Source: Maribacter sp. (lineage in GTDB: Bacteria > Bacteroidota > Bacteroidia > Flavobacteriales > Flavobacteriaceae). Taken from it: DNA of 46,267 nt. The notes beneath the pieces were generated by a model. That model was given only the letters and a program-made list of their open reading frames with translations. It had not been told where the DNA came from and searched no databases. Positions 24,806-33,334 of the stretch are shown in pieces (the stretch's first letter is position 1; each line of letters begins with the position of its first letter). The position numbers were made by a program, and so were the translations under genes. The DNA is taken from the NCBI GenBank assembly GCA_020629415.1, contig JAHDDL010000001.1, forward strand, positions 76,044 through 122,310, in the 5' to 3' direction.

Positions 24806-25615
24806 ATGTCCTGCAAAAATTGTTCTTCTGCTCTAGCAAACTATTCTTTATTTTGTAATCAATGTGGTGCTAAAATTGTCAATGACAGATTAACTATAAA
24901 AGGACTAGCCACCGACCTATCGAATAATCTTCTTGGCTGGGACAATAAATTTTTCTTTACCATAAAAAACTTATTATTAAGACCTCATGTTGTCTTCAGA
25001 GAATATCTTGGCGGCACAAGAAAGCGCTATATGAATCCTTTTACCATTCTAGGATTAACAACTGCAATAGCAATATTTTTATTCAATTTTTTCGCGGACC
25101 AATACCTAGCTCTCAACCTCGAATCAAGTAAGCAATCAATTTCCATAATGTCAAATATGATGGAGAAACAAATAGGAGAAAATTTTGACAAAGTAGCATA
25201 TGAAAAAGAAGTTCTAGAAATTAATACTAATGCAAGCTCATTCATGCTCAAGTATTTCAACTTCTTAGTAATTTTATTAATGCCACTTTACACCTATATG
25301 GCTTTTCTTGTTTATCGAAAACCCTATAATTATGCGGAACATTTGATAATTAACTCTTACATACAAAGCATTTCTTTTATAGTTACATCAATAATCTTTA
25401 CAATTTCAGTTTTCACATCGCCATCTGTTTATCTTATAACAGTATTCTTTTTAGTTTTTTATTATACGTACGCTTATGGAAAACTTTACAATTTAAGCGT
25501 TGCAGAATCAATTCTTAAAGTTTTACTATTTATGTCTATTCTTGCAGGGACTTTAATTATATTTTTTATTTTGTCCATTGCTTTTGGATATATTCTTGCA
25601 GCATTATCGTCTTAA
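24806..25615 (+). CDS. DUF3667 membrane protein with N-terminal zinc ribbon
   Basis: A 269-residue protein. Residues 1-20 form a small zinc ribbon (CKNC and CNQC: Cys3, Cys6, Cys17, Cys20). The DUF3667 region follows (FFTIKNLLLRPHVVFREYLGGTRKRYMNPFTIL), then five or so transmembrane segments, rich in Phe and Ile. The function of the family is unknown. The base composition is more AT-rich than rng. It lies 26 bases before recX in the same orientation. Confidence 0.88.
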   Translation: MSCKNCSSALANYSLFCNQCGAKIVNDRLTIKGLATDLSNNLLGWDNKFFFTIKNLLLRPHVVFREYLGGTRKRYMNPFTILGLTTAIAIFLFNFFADQYLALNLESSKQSISIMSNMMEKQIGENFDKVAYEKEVLEINTNASSFMLKYFNFLVILLMPLYTYMAFLVYRKPYNYAEHLIINSYIQSISFIVTSIIFTISVFTSPSVYLITVFFLVFYYTYAYGKLYNLSVAESILKVLLFMSILAGTLIIFFILSIAFGYILAALSS

Positions 25616-25641
25616 TTTCAAATACTATCTAAATTTCTAAT

Positions 25642-26118
25642 TTGAACCAAAAAACTAAAGGCTACACTGTTCAAGAAGCTACTAAAAAGATAGAAAGCTA
25701 CTGTGCTTACCAAGATCGCTGCCATAAAGAAGTAGTTGCGAAATTGAAAGACATGGGTATGATTCCATTAGCGATAGATACTATTATTGCCCAACTTATT
25801 GAAGACCGATTCTTAAACGAAGAGCGTTTTGCAAAGAGCTTTGCCCGTGGCAAATTCAATATTAAAAAATGGGGAAAAAATAGAATTGTTAGAGAACTGA
25901 AATTTAGAAACATCTCTAAATACAATATTACTACTGCCTTAAAAGAAATTGAACCCGAAGCATACTTGACTACCTTAGATGATTTAGCTCATAAAAGACT
26001 AGAACAGATTACCGAAACCAATATTCAAAAGCGCAGAAAAAAACTTGCAGATTACCTATTATACAGGGGGTGGGAAAGTCACTTGGTGTATGAAAAATTG
26101 CAAGAGCTTATTCCCTAA
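25642..26118 (+). CDS. recX: regulatory protein RecX
   Basis: A 158-residue, three-helix-repeat protein that modulates RecA filaments. The first repeat is YTVQEATKKIESYCAYQDRCHKEVVAKLKDM, the second IEDRFLNEERFAKSFARGKFNIKKWGKNRIVRELK with the typical WG, and the third LYRGWESHLVYEKL near the end. I read it from a TTG start codon at 25642, since no ATG lies upstream in frame and the next Met would remove the first repeat. It is preceded by the DUF3667 gene and converges on the cupin gene. Confidence 0.9.
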   Translation: MNQKTKGYTVQEATKKIESYCAYQDRCHKEVVAKLKDMGMIPLAIDTIIAQLIEDRFLNEERFAKSFARGKFNIKKWGKNRIVRELKFRNISKYNITTALKEIEPEAYLTTLDDLAHKRLEQITETNIQKRRKKLADYLLYRGWESHLVYEKLQELIP

Positions 26119-26127
26119 AATCTTTTT

Positions 26128-27000
26128 TTAGCTTTTAATTAAAGATTCAACATTTTTATTGGTGTTGGCAATTGCCTTTTTATTTTTAGCGTCTATCCAA
26201 TCTTGACCTTTAATTTTTCGCATTAATACATCATAATGGCGCATGATCAATATATTATAAAATGCCTTACCTAAATTTTTAGGATTACGCGCCAATGCCC
26301 GTAAACTCATTGAAAAACCAGGTGTATTGTATTTCATATAATGCCAATAACCTTCGGGCATATAAAGTACTTCACCATGGGAGAGCGTTGTTTTAAATCC
26401 GTTTGCCTTTTTCAAAGCTGGCCATTTGCCATAATCAGGATTAGAGAAATCTATGCTCTCATGCGTAATTAGAGAATGTGGGACTTTATAAAGTTTTTCT
26501 GTTTCTGACTGTGGAAAAAGTATCACCTCTTTTTCTCCATCAAAATGAAAGTGAAAAATATTGGCAAGATCAATGTCATAATGCATAAAAGTGTACGAAT
26601 CACGCCCACCAAAAAACATCATTGGCACTCCTTTCAAAAGCCTTAACCCGAAGTCTGGGAACTTATAGTCTTTTTGTAGCGCAGGCACTTCCTTCAAAAT
26701 ATTCCACAGAAATATTCTATACTTGGTAGGCTCTTTCTTCAATAAATCCACATATGCCGCCATTTTCATTTTGGCATGTGGTTCATTGAAACCATCTTTA
26801 TGCTGTACTGGTCTATCGTCATATAAAGGCACCGTGATATCACCAGCGATTTCCTTAATATAATCTAGATTCCACTTTTTAAAAGCAGGCCAATCTTCAA
26901 TTGCCTGTTCTAAAACAACAGGTTTTTGAGGCTTAAAGTAGTCGTTAAGAAAAGTTTCCTTGGCAATATGCTTTACCCTGGGGATATCTGTTAACTTCAA
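26128..27000 (-). CDS. cupin-like (JmjC-type) oxygenase-fold protein
   Basis: A 290-residue protein with the Cupin_8/JmjC-like layout: an N-terminal KPVVLEQAIEDWPAFKKWN, an iron-ligand His-x-Asp in FMHYDIDLANIFHFHF, and the second histidine in MPEGYWHYMKY. The Fe(II)/2-oxoglutarate facial triad therefore looks complete. Relatives hydroxylate proteins or small molecules; the substrate is unknown. It lies 77 bases downstream of bioB on the same strand, but that could be chance. Confidence 0.85.
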   Translation of the reverse strand: MKLTDIPRVKHIAKETFLNDYFKPQKPVVLEQAIEDWPAFKKWNLDYIKEIAGDITVPLYDDRPVQHKDGFNEPHAKMKMAAYVDLLKKEPTKYRIFLWNILKEVPALQKDYKFPDFGLRLLKGVPMMFFGGRDSYTFMHYDIDLANIFHFHFDGEKEVILFPQSETEKLYKVPHSLITHESIDFSNPDYGKWPALKKANGFKTTLSHGEVLYMPEGYWHYMKYNTPGFSMSLRALARNPKNLGKAFYNILIMRHYDVLMRKIKGQDWIDAKNKKAIANTNKNVESLIKS

Positions 27001-27077
27001 TTACTAATGGTTTTATAGGGATGCCAAAGGTAATTAACGTTAAGAAAATAATTTCTTAAAAATGTATTAATGTAGTA

Positions 27078-28172
27078 TTATTCAACAATTTTAGCCTTTT
27101 GTTTTGCCTTTTCATTACGCTCAATAGCGTGACCCGGTCTAGACCATTTCGGCTTCTCCCCTAAAGCTTCTATTTGAGAGTCCTCTGCTTCTACCGTTTT
27201 GGGCTGAGATATTTTTGTAAACGGTTTTTGCGGATTAAGACCTAACATCTTGAACATTTCCATATCTTCATTTACATCAGGATTTGGAGTCGTCAATAAC
27301 TTATCTCCTGCAAAAATAGAATTGGCACCAGCAAAGAAACACATTGCCTGCCCTTCTCTACTCATTTCTGTACGACCTGCAGATAAACGCACTTGAGTTT
27401 CTGGCATTACAATTCTTGTTGTAGCTACCATGCGAATCATATCCCAAATTGAAACCGGTTCTATATCTTCCATTGGTGTACCTTCTACGGCAACCAATGC
27501 ATTAATAGGAACTGATTCTGGTTGCGGATTTAATGACGTTAAAGCTACCAGCATACCTGCTCTATCTTCTAACGCTTCACCCATACCAATAATACCACCG
27601 CTACAAACGGTAACATTACTTTTACGTACATTTTCAATAGTATCTAAACGATCCTCAAAGGCACGTGTAGAAATAACGTCTTTATAGTAATCTTCTGAAG
27701 TATCTAAATTGTGATTGTAAGCGTATAAGCCAGCTTCTGCCAAACGTTTTGCCTGATTCTCGGTAATCATACCCAAGGTACAACACACCTCCATATCAAG
27801 CTTATTAATGGTACGCACCATTTCTAATACCTGATCAAACTCTGGACCATCTTTTACATTTCTCCACGCAGCACCCATGCATACTCGAGAACTACCGGAT
27901 GCTTTTGCTCTTAGCGCTTGAGCTTTTACTTGAGAAACGGCCATAAGGTCATTACCTTCAATATCCGTATGGTAACGTGCAGCTTGCGGACAATAACCGC
28001 AATCTTCTGGACAACCGCCCGTTTTAATTGAAAGCAGCGTTGAAACCTGTACCGTATTAGGATCATGATTTTTCCTGTGTACAGTGGCAGCTTCATAAAG
28101 TAGCTCCATTAAAGGCTTGTTATATATTTCTAGGATTTCTTCTTTTGACCAATTATGTCTTGCTATGCTCAT
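27078..28172 (-). CDS. bioB: biotin synthase
   Basis: A 364-residue radical SAM enzyme that inserts sulfur into dethiobiotin. The SAM cluster motif is CPEDCGYC (Cys54, Cys58, Cys61), and downstream the conserved YNHNLDTSEDYY and RLSAGRTEMSREGQAMCFFAGANSIF regions are present, with the Arg that binds the second cluster. A C-terminal extension of about 40 charged residues follows the core. It is the last biotin gene of the minus-strand series and is separated from the ketoacyl synthase gene by 113 bases. Confidence 0.97.
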   Translation of the reverse strand: MSIARHNWSKEEILEIYNKPLMELLYEAATVHRKNHDPNTVQVSTLLSIKTGGCPEDCGYCPQAARYHTDIEGNDLMAVSQVKAQALRAKASGSSRVCMGAAWRNVKDGPEFDQVLEMVRTINKLDMEVCCTLGMITENQAKRLAEAGLYAYNHNLDTSEDYYKDVISTRAFEDRLDTIENVRKSNVTVCSGGIIGMGEALEDRAGMLVALTSLNPQPESVPINALVAVEGTPMEDIEPVSIWDMIRMVATTRIVMPETQVRLSAGRTEMSREGQAMCFFAGANSIFAGDKLLTTPNPDVNEDMEMFKMLGLNPQKPFTKISQPKTVEAEDSQIEALGEKPKWSRPGHAIERNEKAKQKAKIVE

Positions 28173-28285
28173 ATAATCTTAGGTTGTTACCAGAGTTCAA
28201 AAATAACGGAATTTAAATTGAAAAAATAATTGGATGTTTTTAAAATAATGACTTACCGTCCAATTCAATCGTTATCTAAAATAGG

Positions 28286-29497
28286 CTATTCGCTTTTACT
28301 TATCAAAATACTTACTGCATTACCTCCAAAACCAACGGCATTTACCATTATTTTTCTAAGGTTTCTTTCTTTGGATTTCTTCTCTAAAAAAGGAACCGAA
28401 ACCATCTTATTGTTCTGCAACATTAATATTGCCAGTTCCAAATTTAGCATACCTGACGTCGCAAATGTGTGACCAATCTTCCATTTATTGGTGGTCAATT
28501 GAGGCATAACATCACCAAATACTTCTTTTATGGCATTATATTCTGATGAATCACCTTTTATAGTTCCCGGTGCATGCATAACTATTGCATCTACCTCAGC
28601 AGAATTCATATTTCCCAAAGCCATTTTCATGGATTTTTGAAAGCATACGGCATTAGCTGAAATGGAAGTATTATGCTTTAAAATTTCTGTAGCAAAGCCT
28701 ACACCTTCGATCACTGCTAATGCATTTTTTACAATCCCTGTTTCTAAACACGCAACTGATGCCGCTTCGCCCAATATCATGGTATTGTATTCCTTTTTCA
28801 TGTTCAAGGCCTGGCACGGGTAGTTTCGGCTACGCTCAACTACCGTTGAGATATCGACTACAGAACCCGAGTTTGACACCGGTGCTTTTGCATATATTTT
28901 CAAGGCCTTCATTTGGGCAATGGTAAAATTGGTCAGCGGAGCTTCACTGGCTCCTACCAAAAACCTATTTGACATTCCGCTATTAAGCCATGCTACTCCG
29001 TTCAATACCGAATGTAAACCCGTAGAACAGGTAATGGAATGCGATATTTCTGGTCCTGAAGCGCCCAAATCATGAGATACCCATGACGAAATATTACCTA
29101 ATGTAGTAGTTGGCGAACTTAATGTTGAAGAAACTCCCGTTTCTAAATATTCGGCATGGTATTCTTCAAACAATTTTGTAGCCCCCCTAGAAGACCCCAT
29201 ATTTATTCCGAATTCAGAAGAGTTCTCCCAGCCAGATTTTGCTACCGCCATTCTAGATGCAACCATTGCGAATAGTACACTATTATCTAGTTTTTTGTAC
29301 TTGCTATCAGATTTTCTAAGTTTATCTACCAATTCCTTTGCAGATACAGACAAGGGTGCTATCCAAGTTTCAGAACCATTTATTTCTTTTAAGGAAAAGT
29401 AATGATCTTTATCTTGATATGCTTTCCAGGTTTCTTCTAATGTACTTCCTAGCGGTGAAAGTGAAGCTATGGATGTTATTGATATTTTATTTTTCAA
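28286..29497 (-). CDS. beta-ketoacyl synthase in the biotin cluster, with an internal in-frame repeat
   Basis: A 403-residue condensing enzyme. The catalytic triad is complete: Cys157 (ITCSTGLHSVLNG), His308 in the unusual context HAPGT (normally HGTGT), and His343 with Lys340 (KIGHTFATSG). It sits eight bases after bioA, so it is almost certainly part of the biotin unit. It may help build the pimeloyl chain, since no bioC or bioH is in the window (inference). Residues of about 209-225 (ending STVVERSRN) are encoded by a palindromic repeat and interrupt the segment before YPCQALN where relatives run straight. The enzyme probably tolerates it as a surface loop. Confidence 0.88.
   Translation of the reverse strand: MKNKISITSIASLSPLGSTLEETWKAYQDKDHYFSLKEINGSETWIAPLSVSAKELVDKLRKSDSKYKKLDNSVLFAMVASRMAVAKSGWENSSEFGINMGSSRGATKLFEEYHAEYLETGVSSTLSSPTTTLGNISSWVSHDLGASGPEISHSITCSTGLHSVLNGVAWLNSGMSNRFLVGASEAPLTNFTIAQMKALKIYAKAPVSNSGSVVDISTVVERSRNYPCQALNMKKEYNTMILGEAASVACLETGIVKNALAVIEGVGFATEILKHNTSISANAVCFQKSMKMALGNMNSAEVDAIVMHAPGTIKGDSSEYNAIKEVFGDVMPQLTTNKWKIGHTFATSGMLNLELAILMLQNNKMVSVPFLEKKSKERNLRKIMVNAVGFGGNAVSILISKSE
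28819..28850. repeat. palindromic repeat element inside the ketoacyl synthase gene
   Basis: GGTAGTT and AACTACC enclose TCGGCTACGCTC, and the same DNA also holds CTCAAC-TACC-GTTGAG, so two alternative hairpins overlap. Read on the minus strand in the gene's frame it encodes STVVERSRN. This peptide and DNA motif recur at scattered sites in flavobacterial genomes as a REP-like element (from memory). I found no second copy in this window. Confidence 0.65.
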
Positions 29498-29505
29498 TTT
29501 CTTGA

Positions 29506-30780
29506 CTAAAATGTATTTAACGCCTCTGTAATGGTGTCGTAAACTTTTTGTAATTCTTGATTTGAAATAACGTATGGCGGTAATACATACACCGTATTGC
29601 CCAATGGCCTTAACAAAACTCCTCTTTGCAAAAAGAAATTATAAAGCTCATCACGTAAACTACCATAACGTTCCATTTCTATTTGTAGATCAATGGCCAA
29701 AATGACACCAATTGTTCTAGCCTCTTTCACTTTTACATGATTTTTGATTTTATCTAAAAATGAACAATGAGCTTTTGCTATATAATCTCTTCTTTCTAAA
29801 ATTTCCGGAGAATTCAATAACTCAATACCTGTCAAAGCCGCAGCACAACCTAAAGGATGGGCGCTGAACGTATGGGCATGAAAAAAGCCTTTATGAATCT
29901 CATCACTAAGAAAACGATCATATATTTTTTGCGAACAACTGGTAATGCTCAAAGGAAACATACCTGCCGTCAACGCCTTGCTCAAACACATTATGTCTGG
30001 CTTGTTCATTAAATTATCAGAAGCAAAATTCTTTCCTGTTTTACCAAAACCTGTCATTATTTCATCGGCAATACATAAAACCTCATGTTCTTGACAAAGA
30101 CCTATTAAAGCATCTAATCCTTTTGCAGAATGAAATTTCATTCCGGCAGCACCTTGTACTAAAGGTTCAAATACAAAAGCTGCGCACTCGTTTTCATCCA
30201 AAATTTGAGAAAGCCTACTTTTAACCTCCTTTAAATTATCTTCTTGTGGAACAGGAATTCGCACCACCTTTAACAAGAAATCTTCAAACGGACCATTGTA
30301 AGATGACAAGCCAGATGCACTCATAGCCCCAAAGGTATCGCCATGAAAACCATCTTCAAAAGCTATTAAGGTATTTCTCTTTTCTCCGTTATTATGAAAA
30401 TACTGTAAGGCCATTTTTATTGCCGCTTCTATAGCCGTTGAACCGTTATCATTAAAGAAAATCTTAGCCTGGTTACTTGGTAGTATTTCCATTAATTTCT
30501 CTGACAACGCTATTGCAGGTTTGTGCGTAAGACCGCTGAACATAACGAAATCTAAGGTTTGCATCTGTTGGGTCAATGCAGAAATAATGGTTTCATTTGC
30601 ATGACCGTACATTACGGTATACCAAGATGCTATACCGTCAATATATTCTTTTCCTTCCTCATCAAACAACAAAGCACCTTTTGCCCTGGTTATGGGTAAC
30701 TGCGGCTTACCCAACTTATGTTGGGTCAATGGATGCCATAAAAATTTTTTATCGCGACTAGATAGATTTTCCTCTTTCAT
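29506..30780 (-). CDS. bioA: adenosylmethionine-8-amino-7-oxononanoate aminotransferase
   Basis: A 424-residue class III PLP aminotransferase that makes 7,8-diaminopelargonate, using SAM as amino donor. Seen are WHPLTQHKLGKPQLPI at the start, GTVMYGHAN-like and HGDTFGAMSASG regions, the PLP aspartate in CIADEIMTGFGKTG and the Schiff-base lysine in LSKALTAGMFPLS. It begins the minus-strand unit bioA-KAS (8-base gap to the ketoacyl synthase). It is divergent from the GT39 gene, whose start is 63 bases away. Confidence 0.96.
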   Translation of the reverse strand: MKEENLSSRDKKFLWHPLTQHKLGKPQLPITRAKGALLFDEEGKEYIDGIASWYTVMYGHANETIISALTQQMQTLDFVMFSGLTHKPAIALSEKLMEILPSNQAKIFFNDNGSTAIEAAIKMALQYFHNNGEKRNTLIAFEDGFHGDTFGAMSASGLSSYNGPFEDFLLKVVRIPVPQEDNLKEVKSRLSQILDENECAAFVFEPLVQGAAGMKFHSAKGLDALIGLCQEHEVLCIADEIMTGFGKTGKNFASDNLMNKPDIMCLSKALTAGMFPLSITSCSQKIYDRFLSDEIHKGFFHAHTFSAHPLGCAAALTGIELLNSPEILERRDYIAKAHCSFLDKIKNHVKVKEARTIGVILAIDLQIEMERYGSLRDELYNFFLQRGVLLRPLGNTVYVLPPYVISNQELQKVYDTITEALNTF

Positions 30781-30843
30781 AGAATTTATAATTCTTCATT
30801 TTATCTATCTTGCAAAGATCGGGAAATAAACTTCAATAATTAG

Positions 30844-32325
30844 ATGCCCCCAAAAAGAAACGAAAAAGCATTTTTAAATTTCTCCGAAATGAAAAATACT
30901 ACGGTATTTATCGTTTTATCGATGCTTACCTTTTTTATACGTTTTCCATTTTTCTTTAGAGACTACATTGATCGCGATGAAAGTACCTTTATTCTTTTAG
31001 GTCAATCTTGGGCAAATGGTTTTCTACCGTACACACAATTATGGGACTTAAAACCACCGTTGACCTTTGCATTCTTTGCCTCTATCATCTCTATTTTCGG
31101 TAAAAGTTTTATCGCCATTAGATTTGCAGGTGTTTTACTTGTGGGCATTACCGCATATTTTACTTATAGGATTGCAGTAAGCATAATTTCTAAAAATGCT
31201 TCTATTGCGGTAGGCATATGCTGTATTTTTCTACTAAGCTTATTTGGTAGCCTACAAGGGGTAATGTCAGAACATATTTGTATTGCGCTTTTTGTGCCGG
31301 CCATTTATCTTTTACAAACTAAAAACTCTCTAGGTTACTTTTTATTGGCCGGACTTTTAATGGGCGCTACGGTTATGGTAAAATTGAACATGGCCTTCCC
31401 AATTCTATTTATGGGCATGTTCTTGACCTATGCGTCTATTTTTAAAAAAGAAAACATATCACTCCTTCATGTTACTGTATTTGCCGTAGGAGTAATAGCA
31501 GTAATTATAGCGACCATTATACCATACTACTTGACCGACCAAACCTATATTTGGTGGAATTCCGTAGTATTGGCACCACTGGAATATACAGGAGCAAGAA
31601 GGTATTCTATATTTAAGTTAGCTCCTATTTTTGTAATTACGGCACTCTTTCTGGTATATGCCTATAAAAGCAAAAGGCTAGATTTTAAGAATAAAACCGT
31701 TCAATTGTTGGTAACAGCTATAATTGGGGTATTATTCTCTTTCGCAAAAGGTGGTAGAATAAACGGTCATTACCTTATTCAATTACACCCAATGTTACTT
31801 ATTCTTGTTGGTATAGTCATCTATAGCATAATACAACAGTACAAACCAAAACTACCTATGTACTTGGCTTTTATTGTAGTATTGATTCCTGCTGAAAGCT
31901 ATTTGGAATATATAAACGTTGCAAAGAACATCTACAAAAAAGGTACCTTTTTCAATGGTGAAGGTTTTACCGTACCGCAATATATATTGGACCATGGGCT
32001 AGACACTAAAAACATTGTGTTTTTTGAGTACCATATTGGGTATTGGAATTTAGATACCTTACCACCTACTACCGCTTCTACACACCCAAGTAACATTTGT
32101 AGAGATGAACTATTTACTTTCTACGGCAACCCTAGAAAAAACTCTGTTGAAGAAATTAAGTATATCATGCATGAATTACGGCCCCAAACAGTTGTTATTA
32201 GAAAAGGAAAACGAATTTTCGATAAAAAGGAAATTAACGAAAATGAATACATTGACGCCTATTTAGCTAAATATTACAAGGTAATTACTACGGTAGATAA
32301 TGCCGATATTCTACAACGCCTATAA
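30844..32325 (+). CDS. family 39-type membrane glycosyltransferase
   Basis: A 493-residue polytopic protein of the PMT_2/ArnT-like GT-C group. After a first helix it has FFFRDYIDRDESTFILLGQSW, with the conserved acidic pair in the first periplasmic loop, then KPPLTFAFFA, about ten more helices, and a soluble C-terminal domain from about residue 375. Such enzymes move a sugar from a polyprenyl carrier to a lipid, protein or glycan outside the membrane. It could also start at the Met at 30889, directly before the first helix. It is on the plus strand inside an otherwise minus-strand biotin cluster, and its stop overlaps the bioD stop by six bases. Confidence 0.85.
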   Translation: MPPKRNEKAFLNFSEMKNTTVFIVLSMLTFFIRFPFFFRDYIDRDESTFILLGQSWANGFLPYTQLWDLKPPLTFAFFASIISIFGKSFIAIRFAGVLLVGITAYFTYRIAVSIISKNASIAVGICCIFLLSLFGSLQGVMSEHICIALFVPAIYLLQTKNSLGYFLLAGLLMGATVMVKLNMAFPILFMGMFLTYASIFKKENISLLHVTVFAVGVIAVIIATIIPYYLTDQTYIWWNSVVLAPLEYTGARRYSIFKLAPIFVITALFLVYAYKSKRLDFKNKTVQLLVTAIIGVLFSFAKGGRINGHYLIQLHPMLLILVGIVIYSIIQQYKPKLPMYLAFIVVLIPAESYLEYINVAKNIYKKGTFFNGEGFTVPQYILDHGLDTKNIVFFEYHIGYWNLDTLPPTTASTHPSNICRDELFTFYGNPRKNSVEEIKYIMHELRPQTVVIRKGKRIFDKKEINENEYIDAYLAKYYKVITTVDNADILQRL

Positions 32326-32937
32326 AGTTTTCAATATTCCCTGAAACTTATCGGCATATTTTTTAATCACCTCTTTGGTAAATTCTTTCTCTTCGTCTAT
32401 TCTCCCGATTAAGGATACTCCCGTTTTGTGGAGTATTATGTTCTCGGTATGCGGGTTGGCCTCTCCACTGAACAAAACCGAAACTTCATACCCCTTTTGC
32501 AACAACCATTTAATAGTAAGAAGTGAATGATTTATACTCCCTAAATAATTTCTAGAAACGACAACTACTTTATAATCGGGCATAATAATATCGAACATGG
32601 TATCTTCATCGTTTAAGGGAACCAAAATACCACCGGAACCTTCAATAATTAAATGATTATCTGTTTGTGGCTCATTGATATGAAATCTGTCAATTTTAAT
32701 ACCTTCTATTTCAGCCGCAGCATGCGGACTCATAGCCGCTTTAAGATTATAACTACTGTCGTGAAATTTAGATTTATCATTAGAGATCAACCTTTTTACC
32801 TTATCGGTATCGGTATTATCCAAATCACCCGCTTGTACAGGCTTCCAATAATCTGCTTGTAAAGCTTCTGTAAAAATTGCCGAGGCAATTGTTTTACCTA
32901 CCTCTGTTGAAATTCCGGTCACAAATATCTTTTGCAT
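32320..32937 (-). CDS. bioD: dethiobiotin synthetase
   Basis: A 205-residue ATP-dependent carboxylase that closes the ureido ring from diaminopelargonate and CO2. The P-loop is GISTEVGKT (residues 8-16), followed by YWKPVQAG with the substrate lysine, and LIIEGSGGILVPLN as the conserved Gly-rich segment. It lies one base after the DUF2007 gene and is convergent with the GT39 gene. Full length. Confidence 0.95.
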   Translation of the reverse strand: MQKIFVTGISTEVGKTIASAIFTEALQADYWKPVQAGDLDNTDTDKVKRLISNDKSKFHDSSYNLKAAMSPHAAAEIEGIKIDRFHINEPQTDNHLIIEGSGGILVPLNDEDTMFDIIMPDYKVVVVSRNYLGSINHSLLTIKWLLQKGYEVSVLFSGEANPHTENIILHKTGVSLIGRIDEEKEFTKEVIKKYADKFQGILKTL

Positions 32938-32938
32938 G

Positions 32939-33328
32939 CTATTCTATCTTTGAATTAGTGATCATACCACAATTTAGGCACTTATATTTTCTTTTTTCAA
33001 AAAATGGAAAAAGTTTATAAAATAATCCTGTGCTGTTATAATATGGCTCTGATTTTTGAGCCTTACAATTAGGACAAACAACGGCATTTCCATTATCATC
33101 TACTGCATAAGCCCTGATCTCGTTATAAATGGCAATGGCTCTTTCTTTATCTTTAGTATACACCTGCAATTTTACCCCGCCAATGGCATTACTAATTAAA
33201 GGGTCAGAGTTTAGGGTGTTTTCATCCCTAAGAAACACTGGTATGCCTTCAGACTCCAATTTTCCTTTTACGATCTGTACATCGGCAACATATTCAAATG
33301 AAGCCAACTGATAAAATTTATCTTCCAT
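32939..33328 (-). CDS. DUF2007 protein with C-terminal zinc ribbon
   Basis: A 129-residue protein. The N-terminal 75 residues are a DUF2007 (putative signal transducing) domain: FEYVADVQIVKGKLESEGIPVFLRDE and LQVYTKDKERAIAIYNEI. The C-terminal part has CPNCKAQ and CLNCGMI, a zinc ribbon. The function is unknown. It lies between bioF and bioD with gaps of six bases and one base, so it is cotranscribed with biotin genes. Whether it has a part in biotin synthesis or is a passenger cannot be told. Confidence 0.85.
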   Translation of the reverse strand: MEDKFYQLASFEYVADVQIVKGKLESEGIPVFLRDENTLNSDPLISNAIGGVKLQVYTKDKERAIAIYNEIRAYAVDDNGNAVVCPNCKAQKSEPYYNSTGLFYKLFPFFEKRKYKCLNCGMITNSKIE

Positions 33329-33334
33329 ACTTGT

